A stretch of 64,000 nt of DNA, taken from Undibacterium cyanobacteriorum. Lineage in GTDB: Bacteria; Pseudomonadota; Gammaproteobacteria; Burkholderiales; Burkholderiaceae_D. The first letter of the stretch is position 1, and every line of letters begins with the position of its first letter. Under the pieces are notes generated by a model. It did no database searches. It was not told the DNA's origin and was given only the letters and a program-made list of their open reading frames with translations. Of this stretch, positions 52,616 to 60,739 are shown piece after piece. The DNA lies in assembly GCF_031326225.1 (NCBI RefSeq), contig NZ_CP133720.1, positions 4,464,001 to 4,528,000 on the forward strand, read 5' to 3'. Position numbers and translations under genes: made by a program.

Positions 52616-52858
52616 TTAACCTTTGAATGGGTTAGCTGTTGCGAAGAACATAGCGATACCAACACCGATAATGAACGCAGCGTCGATCAAACCAGCCAAC
52701 AACAACATTTTGCCTTGCAATTTGTCCATCAATTCTGGTTGACGAGCAGATGCTTCCAAATATTTACCACCCATCATAGCGATACCGATACATGCACCCA
52801 AAGCGCCCAAACCGATGATCAAACCACAAGCCAAAGCTACCAATGCGACGTTAGTCAT
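52616..52858 (-). CDS. atpE: ATP synthase Fo c subunit
   Basis: 80 residues, two membrane helices joined by the polar loop ARQPE. The ion-binding carboxylate is Asp59 in LLAGLIDAAFIIGVG. The residues around it lack the Gln/Glu/Ser ligand set of Na+-type rings, so H+ coupling is expected. Confidence 0.98.
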   Translation of the reverse strand: MTNVALVALACGLIIGLGALGACIGIAMMGGKYLEASARQPELMDKLQGKMLLLAGLIDAAFIIGVGIAMFFATANPFKG

Positions 52859-52987
52859 GAGAAAACTCCTAAAAGTTAAAAATTAAAAATACCAAAACCA
52901 AAAAACCAAAACCTAAAACCAATACTAGAACTGATTACTTCACTTGAAGTGGTGCTGAGAATGTTTGATTCTCAGCACCGCTTCGAA

Positions 52988-53815
52988 TTAGTGTGCATCG
53001 TGAGATTGACCCATATACACCAAGGTCAACATCATGAAGATGAACGCTTGCAAGAACACGATCAAAATGTGGAAGATCGCCCAAATAGAACCAGCAATCA
53101 CCTGACCGATACCGCCGATGTGGCTGTAAGCACCGAGCAAAGCGATCAACAAGAACAACAATTCGCCCGCGAACATGTTACCGAAAAGTCGCATACCGAG
53201 AGAGAAGGTTTTTGCTGCGAATTCGACCAAGTTCAACAAGATATTGAATGGCAACATCGCTGGGCCGAAAGGTGCTGTGCACAATTCTTTGATGAAACCA
53301 CCAACACCTTTAATTTTGAAGGAGTAGTAAATCATCAAGAAGAACACACCAACGGAGATACCCAAAGTACCGTTCAAGTCAGCAGTTGGCACCACGCGGT
53401 GGTGCATTTCTGGATCCAAGCCAAACAATGGGAACAACCAAACAGAGAACAAATCGACTGGCAAGAAATCCATGGAGTTCATCAAAGAAACCCACATGAA
53501 TACAGTCAACGCCATTGGTGCGATGAAAGATACGTTACCGTGCACAATGCTTTTAGCTTGGCCATCGACCATCTCGACCAACATTTCGATCGCACATTGG
53601 AAGCGGCTTGGCACGCCTGCTGTGGCTTTACGGGATGCCATGAACATCAAGATGATGGCTAACAAACCGCATACAACTGACCAAATGATGGTGTCGTAGT
53701 TGATATAGGACATATCAACCAAAGCTGTTTGTTGCTCATGGGAATTGGCCAAGTGACCTAGATGGTGGCCAATGTACTCTGACGGGGTAGGTGCGTGCGC
53801 TGCGCTCATAATCAT
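52988..53815 (-). CDS. atpB: ATP synthase Fo a subunit
   Basis: 275 residues, five to six membrane helices. The essential arginine lies in FSLGMRLFGNMFAGELL, the half-channel helix, and the C-terminal helix contains FLQAFIFMMLTLVYMGQS. The ATG at 53815 overlaps the atpI stop (ATGA); the ATG two codons on, at 53809, has better spacing to AGG and may be the true start. Confidence 0.97.
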   Translation of the reverse strand: MIMSAAHAPTPSEYIGHHLGHLANSHEQQTALVDMSYINYDTIIWSVVCGLLAIILMFMASRKATAGVPSRFQCAIEMLVEMVDGQAKSIVHGNVSFIAPMALTVFMWVSLMNSMDFLPVDLFSVWLFPLFGLDPEMHHRVVPTADLNGTLGISVGVFFLMIYYSFKIKGVGGFIKELCTAPFGPAMLPFNILLNLVEFAAKTFSLGMRLFGNMFAGELLFLLIALLGAYSHIGGIGQVIAGSIWAIFHILIVFLQAFIFMMLTLVYMGQSHDAH

Positions 53816-54147
53816 TGCCTAAAGAGAAGAATTAAATAACTTTTGAGTACCACGATGAAAGCAGCGATAAACGCCAGCCAATTCAAATCGGGGTAAAACA
53901 TGATCACTGCGCCGAAGAGCGCAATGTTCATCGCAATCTTTATAAATTCACCGATGAAAAAATTCATCGGACTTCCGCCGGGCTTTCGCGTGCTGCTTAA
54001 TAAGCGCAAGGCGAAGAAGGCGTTAGGAATGGCGCAACAAAGGCCACCAAGCAAAGCTGAAATTCCCGCGGAGAGGCCAGACACTAAGCTTGCCACCAGC
54101 GCCACTAGAAAAGCTGCCGCAAATTGCAGCAGGATAATGCGCGCCAT
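53812..54147 (-). CDS. atpI: ATP synthase assembly-associated protein AtpI
   Basis: 111 residues, four hydrophobic segments (AFLVALVASLVSGLSAGISALLGG, IPNAFFALRLL, FIGEFIKIAMNIALFGAVIMFY). First gene of the operon, which fits the I-B-E-F-H-A-G-D-C order. AtpI is proposed to help c-ring assembly or Mg2+ supply. The 356-bp region 54148-54503 upstream must hold the operon promoter; I could not pick one with confidence. Confidence 0.9.
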   Translation of the reverse strand: MARIILLQFAAAFLVALVASLVSGLSAGISALLGGLCCAIPNAFFALRLLSSTRKPGGSPMNFFIGEFIKIAMNIALFGAVIMFYPDLNWLAFIAAFIVVLKSYLILLFRQ

Positions 54148-54503
54148 GCCTTCCCTCGATTCTTGAATCGTTCAGTTTTACTTCTGATTTTTTTATTGTT
54201 CAACTTCCCTCATACCCCGTAGAGCAATTAAGGAAGTTGTTTTGCATCTTCTGATGCGTTCTATTAACCGCGATTATTTTTCATTTTCTACTTCGTTTTT
54301 GCACCATTTTTAGGCGCGAGCGAAGCCGCGTTTAATAAAACCACGGAATTATACGTGTTTGTTACACCCAGCGTCAAACGTTTGATGCAACGCAACATAT
54401 TTAGCTTTGCAAAACTTTTCCCTAATTGTCTTTGCTCTATGTCGATGATTTCTAAGAAAAATCAGAAAAAATTAGTATTTTGACTTGATTCTCAATTTTC
54501 GCT

Positions 54504-55403
54504 TCAATGGCCACGAATCTTCAAAATGATGCCATCCAAAGAATCGAGATCGGCGAAATCAATAATCATTTGGCCGCGACCTTTGCTGCCCAGTTTTAGT
54601 GCAACTTGGGTTGCTAACAGGTCAGAAAGCTCCTCTTCCAAGCGCGTGATGTCACGAGACTTTTCTGCTTTTTCGCGTGGCTTGCTTGGATTAGTGAGTT
54701 CTGCGGTGGTTTTGGTCACGAGTTTTTCAGTGTCGCGTACGGACAAGCGTTTGGCCACCACTTGATTGGCCAACTGAATCTGGGTCGCAGAGTCGACTGC
54801 CAACAAAGCACGTGCGTGGCCCATATCGATATCACCGGCCATCAACATGGTTTGCACTGGGCGCGCCAAGTTTAGCAAGCGCAAAAGATTGGAGACGGCG
54901 CTACGAGAGCGGCCAACCGATTGCGCCGCTTGCTCGTGGGTGAAGGAGAAATCGGTAATGAGACGATGAATACCCTGCGCTTCTTCCAAAGGATTCAGAT
55001 CTTCACGTTGGATGTTTTCGATCAAGGCCATCGCAGCGGCGGCTTGATCATCGACATCCTTCACCAGCACCGGCACTTCGGCCAAGCCCGCTAATTGAGA
55101 AGCGCGGAAACGACGCTCACCAGCAATAATCTCATACTGAGTTTGACCATTGTTCTGGCCAACAGGTCGTACCAAGATAGGCTGCATCAAGCCTTGTGCT
55201 TTAATCGACGCTGCTAGTTCAGCCAAAGCGCCCTCATCCATGCGCGTACGCGGCTGATACTTACCTGCCTGCATTTGTGTCACAGGCAAGGTGCTGGGTG
55301 CGCCTGCGACCGTTGGTACGGCATCGGCGAAGTCCTCTGCGCCACCCAATAATGCGTCCAAACCGCGACCCAAACCTTTTTGTTTTTTTGCTGCTGCCAT
55401 CAT
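54504..55403 (-). CDS. parB: chromosome partitioning protein ParB
   Basis: 299 residues from the ATG at 55403 (an adjacent ATG at 55400 is equivalent), with GGAAAAG in front; the longer frame to 55538 overlaps parA and is rejected. N-terminal KKQKGLGRGLDALLG (ParA-contacting), CTPase domain with YQPRTRM and IIAGERRFRASQLAG, HTH FTHEQAAQSVGRSRSAVSNLLRL, C-terminal dimer domain. It loads at parS and spreads as a CTP-dependent clamp. The start lies 2 bp after the parA stop. Confidence 0.97.
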   Translation of the reverse strand: MMAAAKKQKGLGRGLDALLGGAEDFADAVPTVAGAPSTLPVTQMQAGKYQPRTRMDEGALAELAASIKAQGLMQPILVRPVGQNNGQTQYEIIAGERRFRASQLAGLAEVPVLVKDVDDQAAAAMALIENIQREDLNPLEEAQGIHRLITDFSFTHEQAAQSVGRSRSAVSNLLRLLNLARPVQTMLMAGDIDMGHARALLAVDSATQIQLANQVVAKRLSVRDTEKLVTKTTAELTNPSKPREKAEKSRDITRLEEELSDLLATQVALKLGSKGRGQMIIDFADLDSLDGIILKIRGH

Positions 55404-55404
55404 C

Positions 55405-56184
55405 TTATTTCTTTTCCAAAGTTTTAATACGTTCAACCATTTCTGCACCGAAAGCGATGTAGGCCTGCGCACCTTTCGACGCAGGATCAAACACCACCCC
55501 CGGAATTCCGTATGAAGGCGCCTCAGCGAGGCGCACATTGCGTGGAATCAAAGTCTTAAAGACCTTGTCACCAAAGTGACGTTCCAATTGATCTGAGACT
55601 TGCTGCGACAAGGTCATGCGCGGATCAAACATCACGCGTAACAAACCAACGATCTTCAGATCTGGATTCAAATTCGCAGCGACCTTCTTGATCGTGTTGG
55701 CTAAGTCGGACAGACCTTCTAGCGCATAGTATTCGCATTGCATAGGAATGACGACGCCATGCGCTGCGCACAGTCCATTCAAAGTCAACATCGACAATGC
55801 TGGCGGGCAGTCGATCAAGACAAAGTCATATTCGGCATCGACTTCCGCTAAGGCCATGCGCAAACGCTTGTCGCGATTCTCAAGTTCCACCATTTCCACT
55901 TCGGCACCGGCCAAGTCGCGGTTCGCGGGCAGAACATCGAAACCGCCCGATTCGGAACGAACGCGGGCGGTCTTCACATCGGACATGCCGAGCAAGACTT
56001 GATAAACAGAAGCTTGCAACTTCGCCTTGTTAATCCCTGCTCCCATCGTGGCGTTACCTTGTGGATCAAGATCGACCAAGAGCACGCGCTGGTCGAGTTT
56101 CGCCAGGCCCGCCGCGAGGTTAACCGTTGTAGTGGTTTTTCCTACACCACCTTTTTGATTGGCAACGCAAAATATTTTAGCCAT
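55405..56184 (-). CDS. parA: chromosome partitioning ATPase ParA
   Basis: 259 residues, no N-terminal HTH, so the chromosomal (Soj) type. Deviant Walker A KGGVGKTTTTVNLA, Walker A' VLLVDLDPQGNATMG, Walker B FVLIDCPPALSMLTLN. Drives segregation of ParB-parS complexes along the nucleoid. Confidence 0.97.
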   Translation of the reverse strand: MAKIFCVANQKGGVGKTTTTVNLAAGLAKLDQRVLLVDLDPQGNATMGAGINKAKLQASVYQVLLGMSDVKTARVRSESGGFDVLPANRDLAGAEVEMVELENRDKRLRMALAEVDAEYDFVLIDCPPALSMLTLNGLCAAHGVVIPMQCEYYALEGLSDLANTIKKVAANLNPDLKIVGLLRVMFDPRMTLSQQVSDQLERHFGDKVFKTLIPRNVRLAEAPSYGIPGVVFDPASKGAQAYIAFGAEMVERIKTLEKK

Positions 56185-56325
56185 AGTCTCTCAAGTGTTA
56201 TTGTGGCAAACTAAAATGACAAATCAAAATATCTATATAAAAATACTATACAAATAATTACTATTATTAAAATCAATCATGTAAAAACTTACGTGAGACG
56301 TGCTGAGATTTCATCGAGTGCTTTC

Positions 56326-56341
56326 GGTTTCACGTGTAACC
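56326..56341. promoter_or_regulatory. degenerate parS-like site
   Basis: GGTTTCACGTGTAACC matches the parS consensus at 13 of 16 positions and is itself nearly palindromic. It lies in the 202-bp gap between rsmG and parA. A weaker 12/16 match is at 56421-56436 inside rsmG. Could be a low-affinity ParB or autoregulatory site. Confidence 0.4.
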
Positions 56342-56386
56342 AAATTCACTCAGGAAAATACGACCAGCGCCAAAATCACTACCATC

Positions 56387-57040
56387 TCAATTTTCACATT
56401 TTCGTATCACGACTAGATGACGTTCCACGTGTAACCCGGGCACCTTCAACTCTTCAATCCGTTCTACTTCCCATCCCTCAGGCAAACGCTCAATTTCATC
56501 TTGAGGCGAGACACCCTTCATCGCAAAAAACCGACCGCCTTCACGCAACAAATGATGCGACCAATTGACGAAGTTATTGAGCTCAGAAAACGCGCGTGAG
56601 GTAATCACATGAAACGGATGCTCAACCTTGAGTAACTCAACCCGACCGGTATGCACCGTAACGTTTTTGAGTTTCAGCTCGGCTTTCACCTGTGTCAAAA
56701 ACGCTGTCTTCTTATTGACGATATCAATCATGCTGACCGCAGCCTCGGGATACATGATCGCCAAAATAATGGCGGGCAAACCACCACCCGAACCGACATC
56801 CAAAATCGAGGGTACGCCAGCAAACGCATGCACCGCAGAAAGTGAATCAAGAATATGCAGTTTGATCATTTCATGCGGATCGCGCACAGAGGTGAGGTTG
56901 TAAACCGAGTTCCACTTTACTAGCAGCGCGAGATAAGCCAACATCTTTTCGATTTGATCTTCACTGACCGCAAAGGGCAACTGCGCGACACCGTCTCTCA
57001 GCTCGCGGCCAAGACTTTCTTTATCGAAGTGTTTCATCAA
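56387..57040 (-). CDS. rsmG: 16S rRNA (guanine527-N7)-methyltransferase
   Basis: 217 residues. SAM motif I ILDVGSGGGLPAIILAI, preceded by KWNSVYNLTSVRDPHEMIKLHILDSLS, the RsmG hallmark. Methylates G527 of 16S rRNA. The start overlaps the mnmG stop by 4 bases, the usual gidAB arrangement. Confidence 0.97.
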   Translation of the reverse strand: MMKHFDKESLGRELRDGVAQLPFAVSEDQIEKMLAYLALLVKWNSVYNLTSVRDPHEMIKLHILDSLSAVHAFAGVPSILDVGSGGGLPAIILAIMYPEAAVSMIDIVNKKTAFLTQVKAELKLKNVTVHTGRVELLKVEHPFHVITSRAFSELNNFVNWSHHLLREGGRFFAMKGVSPQDEIERLPEGWEVERIEELKVPGLHVERHLVVIRKCEN

Positions 57041-58977
57041 GAGGCGCTCACTTCCTGCTCAGGAACTTCAGAAGCGAATCCTTTGAAGCCACGTTTTTTC
57101 AGATGCACCAACAACAGTGAAACCGCGGCTGGAGTGACGCCCGAAATACGACCACACTGCCCTAGCGTTTCGGGTTTTTGTGCACTGAGTTTTTGCTTGA
57201 CCTCAATCGACAATCCCGTGACTTCGAAGTAATCGAGATTAGCCGGCATCTTCAAGTTTTCGTAGTGTGCTTGACGTTCGACTTCTTTAGCCTGACGTCC
57301 GATATAGCCCGAATATTTCACCTGAATTTCGACCTGCTCTTTGACCGCCGGATCGACGACTGGCTCACCAGCTAGTGCCTGCCCTTCGACACCTTTGAGT
57401 GTCATCAAATGATCATATGTGACTTGTGGACGGCGCAATAAATCGGCCAATGAGTATTCACGTTCCAATGCTTTACCCACCACACGTTCGGCTTCCACAT
57501 CAGGAACGATGCGCGGATTAACCCACGTTGATTTCAAGCGTTCGAGCTCACGGGCCACTGCTTCGCGCTTGGCCTCAAACGCTTGCCACTGCACATCACT
57601 GACACAACCGAGGCGACGACCGATCTCGGTCAGGCGCATATCGGCATTATCCTCACGCAAACTGAGACGGAATTCGGCACGACTAGTGAACATACGATAG
57701 GGTTCTTGCACACCTTTGGTGACCAAATCATCGACCAAGACACCCAGATAAGCCTCGTCGCGACGAGGAATCCACGCCTCTTTTCCTTGCGTTTGCAGGG
57801 CTGCATTGATACCGGCCAGCATGCCTTGCGCGGCCGCTTCTTCGTAGCCGGTCGTTCCGTTAATCTGACCTGCAAAGAATAAACCTTGAATCGCCCGTGT
57901 TTCCAAGGACGTTTTCAAACCACGCGGATCAAAATAATCATACTCAATCGCATAACCAGGACGCAGAATATAGGCGTTTTCCATACCGACCATGGAGCGC
58001 ACTAAGTCCAATTGCACGTCAAATGGCAAGCTCGTTGAGATGCCATTTGGGTAGAATTCATTGGTGGTGAGACCCTCTGGCTCAAGAAAAATCTGATGCG
58101 ATTCCTTGCCTGAAAAGCGATGAATCTTATCTTCAATCGATGGGCAGTAGCGTGGCCCCACCCCTTCAATCACACCCGTGTACATCGGGCTACGATCCAA
58201 ACCTGCGCGAATAATATCGTGGGTTTTCTCATTAGTATGGGTAATCCAGCATGGCAATTGACGCGGATGCATCGCGACATTACCCATGACTGAGAAGACT
58301 GGAATCGGATCCAGATCACCGGGCTGCTCCTGCATCTTAGAAAAATCGATGCTGCGACCGTCGATGCGAGGTGGCGTACCTGTCTTTAGGCGACCTTGCG
58401 GCAGTGCCAATTCCTTCAAGCGACGTGACAAAGAAATCGCTGGCGGATCGCCAGCACGACCAGCCGAGTAGTTATTCAGTCCAACATGAATCTTCCCATC
58501 AAGGAAAGTACCCGCAGTAAGAACCACCGCACGAGCACGGAATTTCAAACCAACTTGGGTCACTGCGCCGATCACGCGGTCGCCTTCAACCATCAAATCA
58601 TCGACCGCTTGCTGGAAAATCCACAGATTTTCTTGGTTTTCGAGACGACCACGGATCGCCTGTTTGTACAAAATGCGGTCCGCTTGGGCACGCGTCGCGC
58701 GCACAGCCGGACCTTTAGACGAGTTCAAAATACGAAATTGGATACCTGCCTCATCGGTCGCAATAGCCATCGCGCCGCCCATGGCATCGACTTCTTTAAC
58801 AAGATGACCTTTACCAATACCACCAATCGATGGATTGCAAGACATCTGCCCTAAGGTCTCAATATTGTGGGTAAGTAGGAGCGTCGACTGCCCCATTCGG
58901 GCAGAAGCCAAGGCAGCCTCCGTACCGGCGTGACCGCCGCCGACGACGATAACATCGAATTCTTTTGGATAAAACAT
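57037..58977 (-). CDS. mnmG: tRNA uridine-5-carboxymethylaminomethyl modification enzyme MnmG
   Basis: 646 residues. FAD-binding VIVVGGGHAGTEAALASARMG, CNPSIGGIGKGHLVKEVDAMGG, catalytic-Cys regions LKTGTPPRIDGRSIDFSKM and PRYCPSIEDKI, GQINGTTGYEEAAAQG, and a helical C-terminal MnmE-contact domain. With MnmE it modifies the wobble uridine of several tRNAs. First gene of mnmG-rsmG. Confidence 0.98.
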   Translation of the reverse strand: MFYPKEFDVIVVGGGHAGTEAALASARMGQSTLLLTHNIETLGQMSCNPSIGGIGKGHLVKEVDAMGGAMAIATDEAGIQFRILNSSKGPAVRATRAQADRILYKQAIRGRLENQENLWIFQQAVDDLMVEGDRVIGAVTQVGLKFRARAVVLTAGTFLDGKIHVGLNNYSAGRAGDPPAISLSRRLKELALPQGRLKTGTPPRIDGRSIDFSKMQEQPGDLDPIPVFSVMGNVAMHPRQLPCWITHTNEKTHDIIRAGLDRSPMYTGVIEGVGPRYCPSIEDKIHRFSGKESHQIFLEPEGLTTNEFYPNGISTSLPFDVQLDLVRSMVGMENAYILRPGYAIEYDYFDPRGLKTSLETRAIQGLFFAGQINGTTGYEEAAAQGMLAGINAALQTQGKEAWIPRRDEAYLGVLVDDLVTKGVQEPYRMFTSRAEFRLSLREDNADMRLTEIGRRLGCVSDVQWQAFEAKREAVARELERLKSTWVNPRIVPDVEAERVVGKALEREYSLADLLRRPQVTYDHLMTLKGVEGQALAGEPVVDPAVKEQVEIQVKYSGYIGRQAKEVERQAHYENLKMPANLDYFEVTGLSIEVKQKLSAQKPETLGQCGRISGVTPAAVSLLLVHLKKRGFKGFASEVPEQEVSAS

Positions 58978-59077
58978 GAAAGTGACTCTAGGTGGGATTT
59001 TCTTACAGAGGCACGATTATAGATGCTTTTACCTTGAATTCCGCTTTTGAAAACCAAAAAGAACAAATTAATCACAC

Positions 59078-59093
59078 TGTTTCACGTGAAACA
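59078..59093. promoter_or_regulatory. perfect parS site 1
   Basis: TGTTTCACGTGAAACA, exact consensus. The palindrome extends to 26 bp (59073-59098), further than usual. It lies 100 bp before mnmG and 9 bp beyond the stop of the tail-anchored gene. Confidence 0.95.
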
Positions 59094-59101
59094 GTGTGCA
59101 A

Positions 59102-59680
59102 TTACATCAAGATTGCAGCGATGACGACTACCAACCCAAGACCAAGCAAAGCAATATAAGCACGCAAGACCCATTTGTTCTGAGGAGGCGCAACTGATTT
59201 CTTGCGCTTCTTCTTTTGACGCTTGGGCGCTGGATAAACCTCCACCAACTTCTTTACGCGCTTGCTCTTATCAGGAATTTCCTCACCATCCAACGGAATG
59301 AAAAGATCAACATCATCCTGCTTCGAACGCTGACGCACGGATCGCACCGAGTTGCTTTTCGTGTCAACCACAAGTCCCGAACCGCTCTCCACTCCGCCCA
59401 TAGATGAGGAAAAGAAATCATCCGATGTCGGATCTCCCGACCCCATATCGAGCCGGGCCAAAGCTTCAATCAAGCCCAAACCCAATAAGGACTTCACAGA
59501 CTCGCGAAATTTATTACGTGCATCGACATCAAACGGGGCCAACATCAGTTCCACCGTGCTCACACCATCTATCGACACCAACACAATTTGATCCATCTTC
59601 GCCAATTGCAGCGCGCGCTCACGGATCTCCTGATCGCCAGCCTCAGTCCGCTTAAAGATCGTATCGTCAGTCCAACTCAA
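59102..59680 (-). CDS. predicted tail-anchored protein of unknown function, between two parS sites
   Basis: 192 residues read from a TTG codon at 59680 with GGAGAG upstream; no better in-frame ATG precedes it. Layout: mostly polar N-terminal 80 residues including VLVSIDGVSTVELMLAPFDVDARNKF; an acidic/Ser-rich linker; a very basic stretch KRQKKKRKKS; then a single C-terminal membrane helix AYIALLGLGLVVVIAAILM with two residues or none outside, which fits tail anchoring in the inner membrane. No family recognised. Its gene is bracketed by the two perfect parS sites, so a role near the segregation machinery is possible, though position alone is weak evidence. Confidence 0.75.
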   Translation of the reverse strand: MSWTDDTIFKRTEAGDQEIRERALQLAKMDQIVLVSIDGVSTVELMLAPFDVDARNKFRESVKSLLGLGLIEALARLDMGSGDPTSDDFFSSSMGGVESGSGLVVDTKSNSVRSVRQRSKQDDVDLFIPLDGEEIPDKSKRVKKLVEVYPAPKRQKKKRKKSVAPPQNKWVLRAYIALLGLGLVVVIAAILM

Positions 59681-59697
59681 GATTCACACTCTCCGGA

Positions 59698-59713
59698 TGT
59701 TTCACGTGAAACA
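59698..59713. promoter_or_regulatory. perfect parS site 2
   Basis: TGTTTCACGTGAAACA, exact consensus, 620 bp from site 1 and 18 bp upstream of the tail-anchored gene. It sits 4 bp beyond the stop of the TSUP gene. Confidence 0.95.
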
Positions 59714-59716
59714 AAG

Positions 59717-60475
59717 CTATTTTAAAAATGCGTCATAACTCGTCCTAAAGATTAGCGCAGTCACGACAAACAGAAATACTTTTCTGACGAATTCACTACC
59801 CAACCGAATCGCCAAACGACTACCACTGATGGAGCCCACTACACCCCACAGCGCCATCCACAATCCAAGCATCCACATCACATTTCCACTATACCCGAAC
59901 CATAACAGCGCCGCAGCATTACAAGAAACATTCAATAGTTTAGCCGCAGCCGAGCCATGTAGAAAGTCATATCCGAACACACGTACAAAAACAAAGACAA
60001 AAAAACTGCCCGTGCCAGGGCCAAAAAACCCATCATAAAATCCAATCAAAGCGCCGAAGCCCACACCCAAATACAGTTCTTGCTGGTCGTTCCAACGACG
60101 CTGGTGCTGACTACCGAGATCCTTCTTACTGAAAGTGTAAATCGCTATCAATAAAAGTACGAAGGGAAGAATTTTTCGTAGGTAAGTTGGTGGCACATAG
60201 GTCAAGGTGATCGCACCAAGAAATGCGAAAGCAAACGCCGCCAACGCCGATGGAATAATAAGCCCCCAACGCAAACGAACAGATTTTAGATAGTTCCGTG
60301 CAGCAACAGACGTTCCCCAAATTCCCGCAAACTTACTCGTCCCAATCAAACTCGATGGACTACTGTTGGGGAAAACCGAAAACAAACTGGGTAGTTGAAT
60401 CAAGCCACCACCACCGACCACCGCATCGACAAAACCTGCAAAAAAAGCAGCAATTGCAAGGAATGCAAATTCCAT
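59717..60475 (-). CDS. TSUP-family transporter (TauE/SafE, YfcA-like)
   Basis: 252 residues, eight membrane segments. Family hallmarks FFAGFVDAVVGGGGLIQLPSL and GFYDGFFGPGTGSFFVFVFV, duplicated glycine-rich motifs of the two halves. Substrates of the family include sulfite, sulfoacetate and other small organosulfur anions; YfcA itself has no settled substrate. No neighbour suggests one. The ribosome site is weak. Confidence 0.9.
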   Translation of the reverse strand: MEFAFLAIAAFFAGFVDAVVGGGGLIQLPSLFSVFPNSSPSSLIGTSKFAGIWGTSVAARNYLKSVRLRWGLIIPSALAAFAFAFLGAITLTYVPPTYLRKILPFVLLLIAIYTFSKKDLGSQHQRRWNDQQELYLGVGFGALIGFYDGFFGPGTGSFFVFVFVRVFGYDFLHGSAAAKLLNVSCNAAALLWFGYSGNVMWMLGLWMALWGVVGSISGSRLAIRLGSEFVRKVFLFVVTALIFRTSYDAFLK

Positions 60476-60739
60476 TAATAGCTTTCAAAATAAAGGCTTA
60501 CAGAATATCAGTTGAGATTGCAAACACAAGAAAACATTGTTGTTTTCCGCGTCAAAAATTGAGCTCTCGATTGACACCCACAAAGAGAAAATGATCTCAT
60601 CACGCCTTGCATAGAATCATCGAAAAAGTACTCTCAGAAGTGCTGAAGCAACCGAGTCATCAAAGATGAGCCGGAGGGAGCAACATCATATCTTTTATCC
60701 AAAGATATGCTAATAAAAAACCCAACACAGGAGTCCACA

